From NCBI GenBank assembly GCA_001599595.1, contig BCHH01000005.1:1681552-1745551 (forward strand): a DNA stretch of 64,000 bases, written 5' to 3'. A program made the translations under genes and the position numbers. Under the pieces are notes generated by a model. The model had not been told where the DNA came from and did no database searches. It saw nothing but the letters and a program-made list of their open reading frames with translations. Below are positions 21,322-34,183 of this stretch, piece after piece. The stretch comes from Beverwykella pulmonaria (Eukaryota; Ascomycota; Dothideomycetes; Pleosporales; Melanommataceae). Every line of letters begins with the position of its first letter. Position 1 is the stretch's first letter.

Positions 21322-23088
21322 TTTCGCAGCTCTTTTAAAGAACAGTTTGACAGGTAACAGGAACGGGGAAAGGAAGAAAGTGAAACGTTGCGGAAGCTCG
21401 AGCGAAGACGCGGCGTGTAGGACTGGAACCCAGAACCTTGGAAATGACTATGCGATACAGAAGCTTGTGCCACAAGCAGTAAAACAATGACAGGGTATGC
21501 TGAGAGATAGGAAATGGAAACGTGGAGATGGTACTAGATAAAGTGTTGTTGTGTCGCCACGCACTACCAAAAACCCTAGAAAGACAGACGGATGGAAGAA
21601 AGGACCCAAAAATAATACGTATACAAATATTCCTACAACAAGCTTCTCCAGCGCAGACAAGAAAATCGAAACATCAAATAGAGAGACGCATGACTGTGGT
21701 TGTGGGGAGAGTAGAGAATTGCGGCGCGTGGAAGGGCTGGGGATGGAGTGACGCAAATGGAGTCACAGAAAGTCCACGATGGATAGATATGGAAGGAAAA
21801 TGGCGGCGACGGCTCCCCCTACTTCCCTAAGCCACCCGCAACAAGCCGCTTGCAACGTTACCATTCACCCGTTATCAGGCCTGCAATGTAAATGCAAATA
21901 GCCAGTCGAGATGAAGGCCCCGAGCCAGTCGATAACCCACGATACGGGCAGAGAAATTTGGTCTAGAAGGCAAGGAAGAAGGTTTGGGATTCGGGATCCG
22001 AGCTCGACTCCGGCTCTCCACAGCCTTGCCAACGTGCTCTGTTCTATTGGCCAGCGCACGTCCTGTCACCTGTCTGTCCTTCTTTGCGATCTTCGTCACA
22101 CACTGATCCACCGTTACACTTGCAACCTCCACCACGCCCGTCATTCTGATCTTCTCCGCAAGCAGTGACGTCCTGCTCAACTAGCCTACGGGAGCTATCC
22201 ACATAGTTAGCGCAGTTTGCGCTGCTATCTCATCCTCCGATACCGATACCGCTATGCCACGCCTATGCCATGCTTAATTAGCGCCACTTTTTATGTCGGC
22301 CCCATGCAGGAACCAAAGAAGCAAACGCATCTCAATATCTCCGGGTTTCAAAATCTAGCACTCAAAGATAGCTGATCTTGCAAAGAGTGATGAGAGCCCA
22401 ATCCTCCAGGCAAGTGAACCGTCTCGAGATGGCAATCATCCGAGATTTGGGTCGCTGGATACTTTGACAGGACGTCTTTGGTTGGGTGTTATCTGTTACC
22501 TGTTAACAGTCGACTCGATATCACCTCTCACAGAGAGCGGCTGGCGCATTCGGACAGGTAGAAGTAAGTGATTTGCACACCCATTCAATTCATCTACAAA
22601 GGCACTCATTGCCATCGCGCAGCTGTCCACTAACCTTCCTGGCACGACGAACCGTTACAGTACAGTTATGATGCTCCCTTCCAGAATGTATCTCCTCTTC
22701 CTCCGGCTGCGTCTGTCTCCGCCTTCCTAAATAATATTTGCACCGGCCGTATTCCAGCCGCGCAATGCAGCCGACCAGCAAAAACAAAAGATCTGTACAA
22801 GTATCGTCCAAATACTGACGCCGTCTGAGGTGAACAAATGAAACCCAAATACACATAAAAGAAAAATGAAACCACCAGAGAGATTATATATGTAAGTCCA
22901 CTCCAGACAGCTGCACCACATGGTATGTGGGAGGCACTGAAGGAAAAACGCCAACTCGTGTCTTGGGATCCCATGCGGTCGTGGAATTAGAAGAGGTAGA
23001 TATGCACACGCAATCCATTAATAGTTTGAGCCTAAAACTTCTCCGACGAGCGATCATACATATCGATGATGTTCTCTTGCTCTTGGCG
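21322..23088. other. Intergenic between kinase promoter and FLC/TRP-like gene 3' end
   Basis: Both flanking genes are on the minus strand. 21322-22200 is promoter and 5' UTR of the kinase gene; 22590-23088 is likely 3' UTR of the FLC-like gene. Overlapping small frames start at non-ATG codons or lack any motif. No RNA gene seen. Confidence 0.4.
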
Positions 23089-25371
23089 TCAATGGTCGTA
23101 TCCTGCCCCTCGTTGCCAAGGGCTGGCGTTGTTTGCTGCTCGAAAATTTTGTTCGTTCCGTAAGCTACCTGCTCGTCCGGAAGGCGCTGGGCTGCTCCTC
23201 CCGTAGTATGATGGCGGTCCTCCTCCTGGGGCCTGCTGGCCTTGCGATGGTGCAAAGCCCGGGCTCCGCGGCGGCGCAGGCTGGTAGTGTTCACTGAAGT
23301 GACCCTCCTTGGCCGCCAATTGCCGGCTGTTCTCGGCTGACTGGCCAGAAAAGGAATCATCATCGTCATCCAGGCCAGCTCGGGATTGGCTGTACGGGTG
23401 AGTGCCCTTGCCTTCGCCCCGGGCCGTCGCGCCCAGCGCATCAAGCTCAGTTGTAAGTTGCGTCTGGGACTTGATAAAGGATCCACGGTCGTCGCGCATC
23501 GGCTGGTAGCGGGTATCGGGGTTCTTGGTAAAGAGGGCGAATCCGGAGGAGACGAGAACCATGAGCAGAAGGACGAGAGCGAATACAGCGTTGTAGACAA
23601 AGAAGATGACTCCCATGACACCGGTTACGATTCCCGGTTGGTTAAAGACCTCGGTGAAGACAAGCAGGAAAATAGAGCTGAGGAAGTTGACCGCGGAAAT
23701 AGCAATGTTGAAACCGTTAGTCTTCTTGTCCATATAGGGCCGTAGAACAGACACAGCGATCAGAAGGCCAGCCTCGATTAAAACAAGGGCCACAGCCTGG
23801 ACAGTGCCATTCGACTGAGCAAGTCCAACGAACATGGCCTTGATGAGGAGGTAGCCAAGAACCGGACCGATGAAGTAGTACGCAGCAGCCTTGAACTGCA
23901 CATAGAGGAAGCCCCACTTGTTGAGTGCCACAGGGTCTGAGTAGAGAATGTAGGCGGGATTCTTGTGCATCGTGATGGAGCGTTGCGCAATCCGAATGAC
24001 CTTGGACGAGGCCCAGCCAAGAATACCAATCATGCTAACCAGGGTAAAGATGGCCAGTACGACTTCACCAGCCGAGTCGCGCTGCGTGAGCTCCCAGAAG
24101 CACAACACCATCATCTGGGGAAAACCAATGAGGATGACGCGGAACATGATGCCCTTGAGAACTGTTTGCCATCCATTTCGGAAATCGACAAATTTGTCGC
24201 TCTTCATCTTGCCTGCCTTGACAAGACCTTCGAGAATGTACTTGAAAGCAACAACCAGGAAGATAACAAGAATGATGAAGATGATGAAGAAGGAGTAGCC
24301 GGTGAAGAATATGTTAGTCGTCTCCATGTTAGCCTTGAAGCCAACTCGCCTCATTCCGTGTAGGACGACGCGGCCGCCACCTTGGTAGTTGGCGGATTCG
24401 GCGTTGCTTCGTCCTATGAGATTTCGTCCTACAAGGCGGTGTATGTGTCGAGAGCTTATTTCCGCCAGACCACGCTTCACTTTTTGCACATCAATGGACA
24501 TGTTGGAGAGCTGCGAAAGATACGTGGTGGGGGTTCCGCCCGTCGCACGCTGATACCAGGTCGCCATTCTTTGGAGGAAACCAACGCGGATGATGCCCAT
24601 GCTCCACTGGAAGTTCTGAGTCCAAGCGGCGACAATGGGTGGCAGTGGCACAGCAGTCATTCCGATGAAAGCCTGGGCCTGGAAGTATCCGAAAAGCGAC
24701 ATGGCATTGGCGGCGACGTGCGCAGCAGTGTTCGAGTGGCCCAATCCGGAAGTAATGGCAGACGCAATCAATCCAAGACCGGCAATGACAGCGGTGACCC
24801 AAGCAACAGCCTTTTGGTCTACCGAGTGGCTGTTGGACATCTCAGCTTGGACGCAAGCGAGCACCTCGTTGGTCGTGGCGTTCATGATTTTGATACGAAC
24901 AACGGCGTCCAGGTCGGGAACGGTGTACGCGATCCCTAAGACGCAAACGTTAGTCGAGGTTCACAGAGCAGCGGAACGAGCGGACGTACCGGGAATCTTG
25001 CTCATGACATCGGGAGAGATGTCAGCCAGATTCGAATTGAGGACGAGAGAACCGGCGGCCATGGGGCACAAGCCTACGAGGTCCTTGTTGGACTTGTCGC
25101 ACGGATCTAGCTTCTGCGTGAGGGCGGAGTAGCCATAGACGACCAGCTCCACTTCAGCATTGACATTGCCTGCGATTGTCGACACACCCTCAATATTGAA
25201 ACTGAGACTGCGGTTGTTGGGTGTGAGGGCGACGAGGAAGAGCGTGGCGGAGAAGCCCGAGTTTGCCAGACATGGGTTGAGCGATTTCGATGTGATGACA
25301 CGCTCGGCCGATGCGAAGGGGAGGGCGGCGGCGAGGAGGAGGGGCGCTTTCCAGAGCGACGAGAGCAACAT
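23089..25371 (-). CDS. FLC/TRP-like membrane protein (fungal flavin carrier family)
   Basis: Membrane protein of the fungal TRP-like/FLC family (ML-like domain plus TRP domain), linked in yeast to ER flavin import, cell-wall integrity and calcium handling. Two exons (25371-24990, 24935-23089) give 742 aa. It begins with a signal peptide (MLLSSLWKAPLLLAAALPFASA) and a lumenal ML-like domain with paired Cys (SLNPCLANSG, DPCDKSNKDLVGLCP, LACVQAEMS). Around residue 170 the membrane part starts (AVAWVTAVIAGLGLIASAIT) and contains about nine helices, with the family's FGYFQAQAFIGM, NFQWSMGIIRVGFLQRM and KWGFLYVQFKAAAYYF segments. The final 150 residues are a cytoplasmic tail rich in Ser, Gly and Gln. 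The intron 24936-24989 has GTACGT and CTAAC. Which FLC paralogue it is cannot be told from the window. Confidence 0.93.
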
Positions 25372-26621
25372 GGTGAAGGGCGATGCGTGGTGGTTGAGGC
25401 GGAGACGGGCCTCAGGAGGAGCGAGTGTACTCTGCGCGAGTACGGGGACGGGGAGCGGCCAAACCAGCAGGCGACGTCTTCAGCGAGTGTACGGGGGATT
25501 TAAACGGCGTATTCAGAAGACGGATATGCGATGTGGTCCAAAGGAAGTCGTGAATGGGTGGGCGGGAAGGCGAACGAGCGTATGGTCAAATGACGGTGGT
25601 GGTGTGAAGAGAGGAGGTCAGAGTTGCTGCGACAACTGGAAACCGGGAAGTTGCAGGGCAGCGGGCCAAGGCGGGCTGCTAAAGAGCGGTAGTAGTGCTG
25701 CAATAACGAGGCTGGTATTGGTGTGTTTGGTAGCGATTGTGAGGCGCGATCAGCGGAGAGAGCGTCGAGCTGTCCACTGCGTCGCTGCCAGGGAATTATT
25801 TGGAGTCGTGAGTGTGACGACAAGAGGGCCTGAGGTGTGCGAGGGCGGTCGCAAGCTGATGAGGCAGGCGTCTCACAGAAAGGGGCGTGAGACAGCCAAG
25901 GTCACGGGCAGTGCTAAATGCGTCCGCGCGGCCTCTGCCCGGCGCCGAATGTGGAGAATTGGCTCGGTGACAGTGCAGCAGTGCTTGGACGCGCGCTGTC
26001 GTCGGTACAGGGCGTGCTTCAGAAGTGCTGCACGCGGCGGCTGGCAACTGTGGCTGCCGGTCCTAGCGCTGCACGACGACGTCTATTGTGTCTTTGTCTA
26101 TTTGCACGCTGCTAAAAACAATCCATCCCTCTGTTCTTTGACAAACTGGCCGACAGCGGAAATGCGGCGACGAACGGATGTTGGCAGGCACTTTCGCTGG
26201 CCGCATCGGGCAGCTGGGCCTGCTCCGCCACACTCCATCACAAGTTCTCATCTCCAGCTTCCGCAAGCCCAAGTGTGTGCCCGCCATGCCCGGCCAATCG
26301 TCCACGCCACGTCCCTGAGCTGGGCAGCCGTGGTGGTGTCGAAGCGCGCTGATTGACCGCTGAGTGATGATTCCGTCCAGCCTATCACGACCCAGCACCC
26401 CGCTGCATCGTGTTCGCAATATTGATGCTACTCTGCACCGGGCCTGTGTGTCGCTCCTCCGAACTGCCTAAACCCTCTGGAGCATTCGCATGCGCCATTT
26501 GCTGCCGGCAGCCATATCCGCAATAATACCAGCTTCATCCACGCATGTGTAACGGGACTGAGGCATCGAAATCTCCACGAGGCTGCTTGTGTTTTGGATG
26601 GGCGATCAGTGTGCTCGGTGA
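25372..26621. other. Divergent intergenic region, FLC-like gene and the gene at 26622
   Basis: GC-rich, 1.25 kb. A long plus-strand open frame crosses it (25160-26356) but starts at TTG, is Arg-rich and partly antisense to the FLC gene; I treat it as chance. Holds both promoters. Nothing else seen. Confidence 0.5.
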
Positions 26622-27998
26622 ATGAATCCATTTAGCCTATCACGTCGCGCGGGAGATGCTTGGCAACAACTCACGTCTCATCATCGCCAGCCTGGGGACG
26701 ACCACATCCGCCGTGCAGCTGTTGTGAATTCCTGTCATGGCAGCGATGCCGAGATCTGGTCGGGACGCCAAACGGGCAAAGCAAACATCAACGTCCCGGT
26801 GTGCGAGTTCTCTGTACACGCTTTCCCTCAGTGTGCGTGGGACTGAGCTGATTGATCATGCAGCACTCTGCTCAATGCCCAAGGGTCTGCCCTGCTGAAT
26901 CTCCCAGCCGAGTTGAGAAACCGAGTCTGGTCACATACCCTCGGCGGCCAGTTCATCCATGTCGAAGTCGGATTCGGAAACAAAAAGTCGAAACCGCCCA
27001 CATTCGAGGAGAATGCCTGGCCGCATTTTGATCCCAACAACCATGCCATCTGGGAGAGGTGGACCACCAATCGATGTCTGAACTACTACCTCTGCAAATC
27101 TCCCCTTACTGAGGAAGATGCATACAGACGCTCTATAGACTCATCGCTGAATGAACAGCTTCCCGGAGAGGCAGAGGAGATGGCCAACTACTGGAGGTTG
27201 GGAGATGTCTTCCACATTGACGCGTGCAAGCAGCGCCACAAAGAGTGCTACTTGTGGAAGGACCACGACAAAACGGCCCACTGGATGTTGACGCCGCGAG
27301 AACAAGCTGAACGCAAGAAAGTCCAGAAAGTTAGCCTTTCCGACATGCTGGGTATGAGCCTCCTCAAGACGTGCTCCCAGATACACCAAGAGGCTAAATA
27401 CTTTCCTTTCTCTGAAAACACTTTCGGTTTCCGCGAGGTTCACGCTTTAGTATGGTTCCTTTCCATCCTCACAGGTCCCCAGAGTAATGCTGTCAGGGCG
27501 TTGTGGATGTTCTGGGCCGCGGGGGGGATGAGCTCAATGATTGATACCAGGCAGTGGAACAAGTGGCTCTTCACACCAAATCTACTTGACCGCCTCCAAG
27601 GAATTCGCGTGATCCACCTATCCATCTCCATCGTGCATGATGGAATGGGCGTCAACGGACCCCTCCGTAGCCAGCACAACAGTGTTTACCTAGACCACTG
27701 GGTGGTTGGACTCGATCGTCTTCGCGAGCTACCTTTGAAACAGGCGACTGTCATTGTTTCGGACGAGCCAGAGTCGAAGTTTGGCATCAACGGCTACTCA
27801 ATGAGCAAGTACTTGAACTACGGGTGGAATAATGATCACGAGAACTGGCTGCATCTGCGAGACTTGGAGTGCTTTACCGCGAATGAGAAGAGGGAGTGGG
27901 CAGAGCAACTGAGGAGGCGACTCTTAAAAGAGGACGAAGGAATCGTGAGAGCAATGCCAGATTTGGAGGAAGATTTGGGTTGGGCTCCAGCCTCATAG
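26622..27998 (+). CDS. Fungal protein with F-box-like LPAELRNRV motif, function unknown
   Basis: The main exon (26864-27998) encodes LLNLPAELRNRVW followed by about 360 residues with HIDACKQRHKECYLWKDHD, a SLLKTCSQIHQEAKYFPFSENTF segment and repeated hydrophobic/charged stretches. 'LPAELRNxI/V' followed by 'LLxxCxQIxxEA' is the signature of a large fungal family of small-domain proteins, often called F-box-like, of unknown role. The 5' end is uncertain: an in-frame TGA lies just upstream, so an intron must end at about 26863 (ATGCAG). The simplest model starts at ATG 26622 and splices at 26801 (GTGCGA, a weak donor), giving 437 aa with an undistinguished basic N-terminus. The core is well supported, the first exon is not. 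Confidence 0.65.
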
Positions 27999-29814
27999 CT
28001 CAGTTTGTATCGTCTCTCGATTTTTACATCTCTCTCCTGCTTATGGAAAGAAGTAACGGCATAATATTACACATCTTCACTCGTGTACAAATCCTCCGAG
28101 CTGCCATGTCGTATATCATCTGAAACAGCCGCATCTGCATCTCAACCTGTCGAATCATAGCCAGCTACATCTCGTCTAAGTGGACAACATGCGTACAAAG
28201 TCCAATCTCAAATTTCGTTGAGAATGACAAACTGCACTGCCCCAATCATTCGCGTCCATCCACGTAGATCTTAATCTTTACCCGCGCCCGTGAACCGAGT
28301 CAGTAAGGTCGATGCGCAACACACGACTATATCCAACACATGTCTTTCTATTAATTTCTTGGCCGTGGTTGCTCAGATGGCGCTCCTTCATAATCCTTCA
28401 ACGCTCTTGCCCACACGTGTGTGCAAGGTGCATAAGCGCCTCACCCGAAACCCGTTATCCGTCTGACACCGATTTCGCACAATCCCGAGCACGAACCACT
28501 AGTTTCGACGTTCGGAGTTGTACATTCGAATCTGTTTCAAGCCCTTTTCCCCCATTGTATGTATCAGCTTAGTAGACGGCTTGTTACTTGGGGTTGGAAG
28601 CAGTGATGGAGATTTCCTGTTTGGGTAATTGGGTAGATAGTCGGGGATTACCGGGATTACTCTTTGGAGGTGGAAATTTGAAAAGAAAGGATGAGTGAGG
28701 CGTGGAGTGGGGACGATGGCGGAGTGCGACGGAGTGGAGTCGCCCGTTTCCATTGCACACATATCCGAGAAGCTAGCGGCGTCGCCAAATGCTTCTTTCT
28801 AACTAGGACAGGTAAACATTCGTAGCTCAAGATGCAGTGCAATGGTGTCAGTGGTAAGATCCAGGAGAGTAAATTCTTCTTCTTGCTTTTCAAGGCTAAA
28901 TTTCTCAACGTCATCTCCCCTTAGTCTGCATTTTATACCGCGCTTTATAGCCTGTAAACAGCCTTTGATACGTCCTATCTAAGGTACAAATCATCCTAGC
29001 AGATATAGCCGAACCGGATGCTCCACTCAAGATACTTGATTTCTGCGTAGAGACGTCAAAATTCTGCACATTATGGTGCTTTCTGTATTTGTTGTCTGCC
29101 TAATTATACATGCCTAGAGAGCAACACTGCTCTCTCTCTATACTCCCATTACTGTGTACTAGCGGTACTTCTTTTCCTCAACCTACCTCTCCAAAACTTG
29201 CCCTCGAAAGTCTTCACATGCGTTTGCATCTGATTTATTCGCTCTCATCCAAAACTCCTATTCACACTGTTCATCAAGAAGGCCTCTGTACATTCCTAAT
29301 CATTTGTCAATTTCTTTACAAAGGGTTAAGAGGGATCGCGGTCAGCATGACTCCACTAGAGAATCAGATATGAATCCTTAACAACACAAGTGAGTGCGAA
29401 TAAATAGTGGGACGCGCAATTGACCGTCGAAGAAGGAATCTAGAGCCGCACTTGGGGGCGCTGTTATCCTTTTGCTAAAGGATCTGACTCGTTTACATTC
29501 GCTTCTGCTTTCCAGAGGAAATTTTTGCAATTTTGAAGCAGGGAGAAGAGTGGCGGTAGAGAAAAAGAGGATTTTTGCGCGCCTTGCTTTACAGGAACTA
29601 TACTCTTTTTTAGGACAAAAGAACGGGAACGAGTAAATGTAAACGTAGGTCTGCTGGCGGAGCAAACAGGAGGCAAACATGGCGCAGCATTCATGGCTAT
29701 GAAATCACGCAGCGAGAGGGTAACACCTCTCCACCTCTTACCTCCAAATCATCTACACCTCTCTCCACCTATTTTGTCTCCTCATATCCAATTACAATTC
29801 TCTATCCGCCGACC
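27999..29814. other. Intergenic, no supported gene
   Basis: About 1.8 kb, AT-rich in 28760-29120. Only short frames from non-ATG starts on both strands. No RNA gene recognised. The last 100 bp are C/T-rich and precede the small ORF at 29815. Confidence 0.4.
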
Positions 29815-29973
29815 ATGGCGCACGACGAAAGAAACGACGAAGCCTACAAGCAGAAGCTCAAAGACTTCTTCTGCCGCACGCACCTTGTGAACCAACAACA
29901 GCGGCTCTTTACTCGCCTTCAAGCTCCCATGGAGTTGTTGCCGCCTCCCTCAGAGCACTATCTTGACGATTAA
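29815..29973 (+). CDS. Possible 52-residue small protein
   Basis: Short open frame with a strong start context (GACCATGGC), preceded by a C/T-rich leader ending CTATCCGCCGACC. It encodes a charged, probably helical peptide: MAHDERNDEAYKQKLKDFF, CRTHLVNQQQRLFTRLQAP, then MELLPPPSEHYLDD and TAA. Two-thirds of codons end in C or G, as in neighbouring genes. There is no signal peptide or membrane segment. I do not recognise it; chance cannot be excluded because the frame is short. Confidence 0.4.
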   Translation: MAHDERNDEAYKQKLKDFFCRTHLVNQQQRLFTRLQAPMELLPPPSEHYLDD

Positions 29974-30148
29974 GAGTGGCCCTTTTTACAGGCCCTCTTA
30001 TGCTGCAGTCTAGCATGGAGCGCGACGATAACTAGGAGATGGGAGATCAAAGTTCAGGCTTGAGAATATAAATGATATTCACCAAAGAAAAGAATTAAGT
30101 AATATCTAAAACTCCTACCAATGCAGTAACTCCGCTTTGATCCCAGCT

Positions 30149-31200
30149 CTAGTTGACGGGAATCAGCACACCTCTGTATCGCATGCCTCCTCCGCTCAGC
30201 GTAGCCATGGCTCTTGTGATACCTTCCTCGGTCATGGGAAATTCCATGTTGATCGGCTTGATCTGATGCTGCGCAGCGAACTGGAGCATGTGGCGGTGGA
30301 TGTGGCGGGCAGCGACAACAGAGCCTTGAACGCGGATGCCGCTCATGATGAGTGGCATGTAAGGAATGGTGAACTCGTCGTTTGAGACTGTGAGGGGGAA
30401 GATGGTGCTGTCGGGGGCCATGATGGGGAGGATAAGGCTCCAGTCTGCATATATTAGAAGTCCGCCAGTTTCTATGAGGTAATAAGCTGTTACTTACCAG
30501 GCTGCACACTCGTAGTAACGAGCAGACAATCCAACTTGCGGCCAATATCCAACTCCTTCTTTCCCTTCATGGCCACAAATTCCCTCGCACCCAACTTCAT
30601 TGCCTCTTCTTTCTTGCTCTCGGTTCCCGAGAACACAATCACATCGCAGCCCATCTTGCTCGCAAACTGAATCGCGAGATGGCCCAGGCCACCCACACCC
30701 ATGACACCGACTCTGTCGGTCGGCTGGATATTGTACATCTTCAAAGCGTTGAACACAGTTGCACCACCGCACATCAAAGGCGCGGCCTCCGCATCGGTCA
30801 TGTTATCCGGAATCCTGAACAAAAATGCTTCTCTCCAGACAGCATGGGATCCAAAGCTGCCCTGGTCGAGATCAGCAAAGCCGTACATGGCACGCTCCTC
30901 GCAGAAGGTTTCGCGGCCGGTGAGACACCACTCGCAGTGTCCGCAAGCGTCGTGCTCGTATCCCCATCCGACGCGGTCACCCTTCTTTAGGTTCTTGACC
31001 GCGGGCCCGAGTTCTTCGACGACGCCGGCGCCCTCGTGGCCGAGAGCCATATCAGCGTGGCGGTAGTGCTCGTCGGTGCCGCAGAGACCCGAGGCGGTGA
31101 TTTTGACGAGCACATCGTCGTCCTTAAGGTCGGGTCGAGTGGTTTGGGATTTGACGATCTTGCCGTCTTTTGAGCCCTTGAAGACGGTGAATGTAGGCAT
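30149..31200 (-). CDS. Zinc-dependent alcohol dehydrogenase (medium-chain, ADH6/cinnamyl-type)
   Basis: NAD(P)-linked oxidoreductase interconverting alcohols and aldehydes in the cytosol. Two exons (31200-30498, 30444-30149) give 332 aa. Catalytic zinc ligands are Cys40 (GLCGTDEHY), His55 and Glu56 (ALGHEGAG). The structural zinc lobe is complete with Cys86, Cys89, Cys92 and Cys100 (ACGHCEWCLTGRETFC). The nucleotide fold has GVMGVGGLGHLAIQFA. The C-terminal exon contains SGIRVQGSVVAARH, typical of the family. The 53-nt intron has GTAAGT and ATGCAG. It lies about 1.1 kb from the MFS transporter on the same strand, so joint regulation is possible but not shown. Substrate cannot be told; the lack of a C-terminal extension fits a full-length enzyme. 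Confidence 0.93.
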
Positions 31201-32317
31201 TGTGATGTTATTGACGTTGTTGTCAATGAAGAAAGATTTGGAGATTGAATTGGAAGAATGTGGGTGTGTAATTAATTGGTCGATGAATGGATAGAGAAGC
31301 TGAATTGCTGATGGAAGGAAGAAACGAGAGAAGAGACAATCCAATGGTATATATATACCTATCGGAGCACAGCACTGTTGCTGATAAAACAAACCCAAGC
31401 TAGGACCGTAGATATGAATGACGTCGGGCGCTGGTAATGAGGGGCAATTCAAAGTGGACACCCACGATATCAATTTCAGGATTTTCCATGTCGGCCCGTC
31501 ACTGGGAGCAGCCCTCGACGCTGCCATCAGGCAATTGATTGGCCGGTCGCCCCAGTTTGGGAGTTGAGGCAGATGAAATTCTATGCCAGTCGATTAGTCC
31601 TCGCATTCAACACATTATTCAGCATCTGTTCTCTGTATCAAGTCGTGTTGCGGAGTACCGCATGGACGGTGCTGACCGGATCGGGCAATTTGAAAGAGAG
31701 TTTTACACATGGCGTTGGGGTTCGCTAGCCAATGGAAAGCGAGGGAGCTGATTAGAAAGCAGACGGCGGGCGCTAGTCCGCCAGACATGTCACTACTCCG
31801 TCAGGCTAGAGATACGAGGTGAGCATGGGTAGGCATGAAACTTCAGAATCCCCATTGTTCTAAATCGCAGAAACTAAGCGCGCGCCGCAATCGACCGATA
31901 ATTAGGTGACGTAACAAGTATTTGGACTACTTGTGCGAGAAGCAAGGAAGCTGGACATTGAGCGAGCCAGTTAGGATCGATACCGAGGCGACCGAGGCGA
32001 CCGAGGCCCGAAGATTTTCCAACTCATCTCCAAATAAGCCTCATCCGAGAGTTTTCGTGACGGCAAGCGCGCGGGAGTGCCCGTCGTTGAGATTTGGCTT
32101 TCGGGATCGCGCCCCCGTTGATGCTAGTTACCCGCAGCTTGATTACTTTTATGTCGCAATATGTCAGCACAAAGGAGAAGAGTGAGGCTTGTTCCCGCTT
32201 CTTATGTCCGCGAAGAAAGGAGTGGACAGTGTTGGAATTACATCTATTCTAGACAGAAACGAGAAGGAGAAAGAAAAGTGTGCGCCCTGCTGTCTTGCTG
32301 TCGACATGTGAGAAACA
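31201..32317. other. Intergenic, ADH promoter to MFS 3' end
   Basis: Holds the ADH promoter (TATA at 31348-31357). A short run of CGAGGCGAC repeats lies at about 31986-32008. No gene seen. Confidence 0.45.
31348..31357 (-). promoter_or_regulatory. TATA box candidate of the alcohol dehydrogenase gene
   Basis: TATATATATA about 150 bp upstream of the ADH start codon, with an ATTGG (reverse CCAAT) next to it on the gene's strand. Confidence 0.5.
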
Positions 32318-34183
32318 TCAAGCCTCATTGACCAAAAGATTCTTCCCCTTCACACTCACCCATTCCAAACCAAAAGCGCAGAAAAATGCTATTGCCGTGA
32401 CTGCGGCTGCAAGGTAGAAGGGGGCAACAAGCGCCGTGTTGTACGACAGGAGCACGGCTGGTAGCTGTTCAGGAGTCACATTCCTGTGGACTGCTGTAGT
32501 ACCCCCAGCGATCAACTTGAGGATATTGACTCCCGGGGCATTTTTGATTAGCTGTTTGACCAGCTGCTCATTGAAGATGGTCTGCGAAATCGCGGCGAAC
32601 AAAGCCCCACCAAACATTTGGAAGAAGGTGACTGTTGATATCCCGACTGGAGTGTCAGCAGCACTTAGCACAGCTTGCACGGAGACAAGGGGTGCCGTCA
32701 TGAACGATCCGACTCCCAATCCATAGATAACCTGGTAGCCAATCCAGTATGAGTTGCCGGAGTTGACTTCGAAGGTTGTGAACAATCCAGAGCCGGTCGA
32801 CATGAGCGCGACTCCACCAATTATCCAAGGATCTAAAGGACATCAGCATGAGCCTAAAGTTCATTCAAAGTTGATGGCACTGACTGTAGTATCCAAGCTT
32901 CGTAATCAGAACTCCGGAAAGTATACTGGTAAAGATTTGGGCCAGAATTGCTGGAAGAAGGTTGACACCCGAGGTGACTGGCGTGGCTCCTTTGATAACC
33001 TGGAACCATTCTGGCATCCACAAACCAAAGATTGTCTGCGAGCCCATACCAAACATGGCAGTTATGCTAGCCCAAAGCACGGTTTGTTGGAGGAGGATAG
33101 AAGGAGGGAGCATCCCCATATCTCCAGCACGCCACTGCCAAAGTGCAAAGATGACGAGAATGACGCCGCCGCCAACGAAGAGGCCGATGATGCGGCCTGA
33201 AGACCAAGGGTAGGTAGATCCACCCCATTGTAGTGCCATCAAGATCATAACGATAGCAGGAATAAAAAGCGCAGCACCAACGAGGTCCAGCCTCTTTATC
33301 TTCTCTGAAAGGGCATCCTTCTCTACGTCGCGTGCGGGAGGATGGAAAATGAAAATGAGGGCAACGATCGTGAAGGCACCGATTGGCAAATTGAGATAAA
33401 ATATCCATCTCCAGCTGGAAGGAATGTAAGCAGCCTTCTATACATGGGGAAACTAACACTGACGTTACATGCTGCGTGAACGCTCCACCGATGAGAGGTC
33501 CAGCAATTGTCGAAATGCCGAAGAGAGAACTCAAGATACCCGTATACAGCGCCCGGTTACGGAGAGATACAACGGCGGCTACGATGGAAAGTGTTCCAGA
33601 CATAAGACCCGCTGCTCCTGCTCCTGCGATGGCGCGACCGATGATGAGCATGGGAGACGAAGTTGCAGCGCCAGAAATGAGGGAACCGAGTTCGAAGATA
33701 AGGAAGAACACCATGAAAGTCCACTAACCAACGTCAGTGTTCGTCCTTTTAAGGACTGCTCAGTTATGAGCGGGTGTAGGCCTACCTTGAGAGAAAAATT
33801 GGAGTATAGTTTCCCACTCAAGGGCTGGAGGGCGCACCTGACCCGTCATCAGAATCGACAATAGTGAGTGTTGATGAGAGAAAAACTCACAGACTGAGCA
33901 GGTATCCACTCATATACCACCCAATGTCTTCTGTCGAGTGAAATTTCTCCGTGATAAGCGGAATCGCTGTTACTAGGATGGACATGTCGAGTGCGAAGAG
34001 GAATATCGCGACACCAAGTCCGCAGATCAGTATATAGAGCTTAGGGCCGGACATGAACTGGTCCTCGGACTCTTTTTTGTTCTCTTCTATTGGGGTGTTC
34101 GTGTCTTCGGCGAGGGAACTCTGTTTTGAACCCATCACAGCCTCAACCAGCGAAGAGGCTTTTGCATGGTTGGAAGGATCCAT
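32318..34183 (-). CDS. MFS multidrug transporter, DHA2 type (14 helices)
   Basis: Plasma-membrane proton-coupled exporter of the drug:H+ antiporter-2 group, the family that includes many fungal toxin and drug efflux pumps. Five exons (34183-33891, 33837-33786, 33723-33464, 33414-32885, 32832-32318) give 549 aa. After a hydrophilic N-terminus, helix 1 reads [27 protein letters not shown] with the DHA2 'LDxxIVxxAIP' pattern. Further signatures are [36 protein letters not shown] (helix 5 antiporter motif), [23 protein letters not shown] and [18 protein letters not shown]. The gene ends with helix 14 and a short basic tail ([11 protein letters not shown]). All introns are 49-62 nt with GT-AG. It is divergent to a Zn2Cys6 activator 510 bp away. 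Cargo unknown. Confidence 0.94.

Noticed and set aside
25160..26356. 398-codon plus-strand open frame upstream of and overlapping the FLC-like gene
   Set aside because: Starts at TTG, is Arg/Ala-rich without motif, and its first part is antisense to the FLC coding exon. Best explained by high GC.
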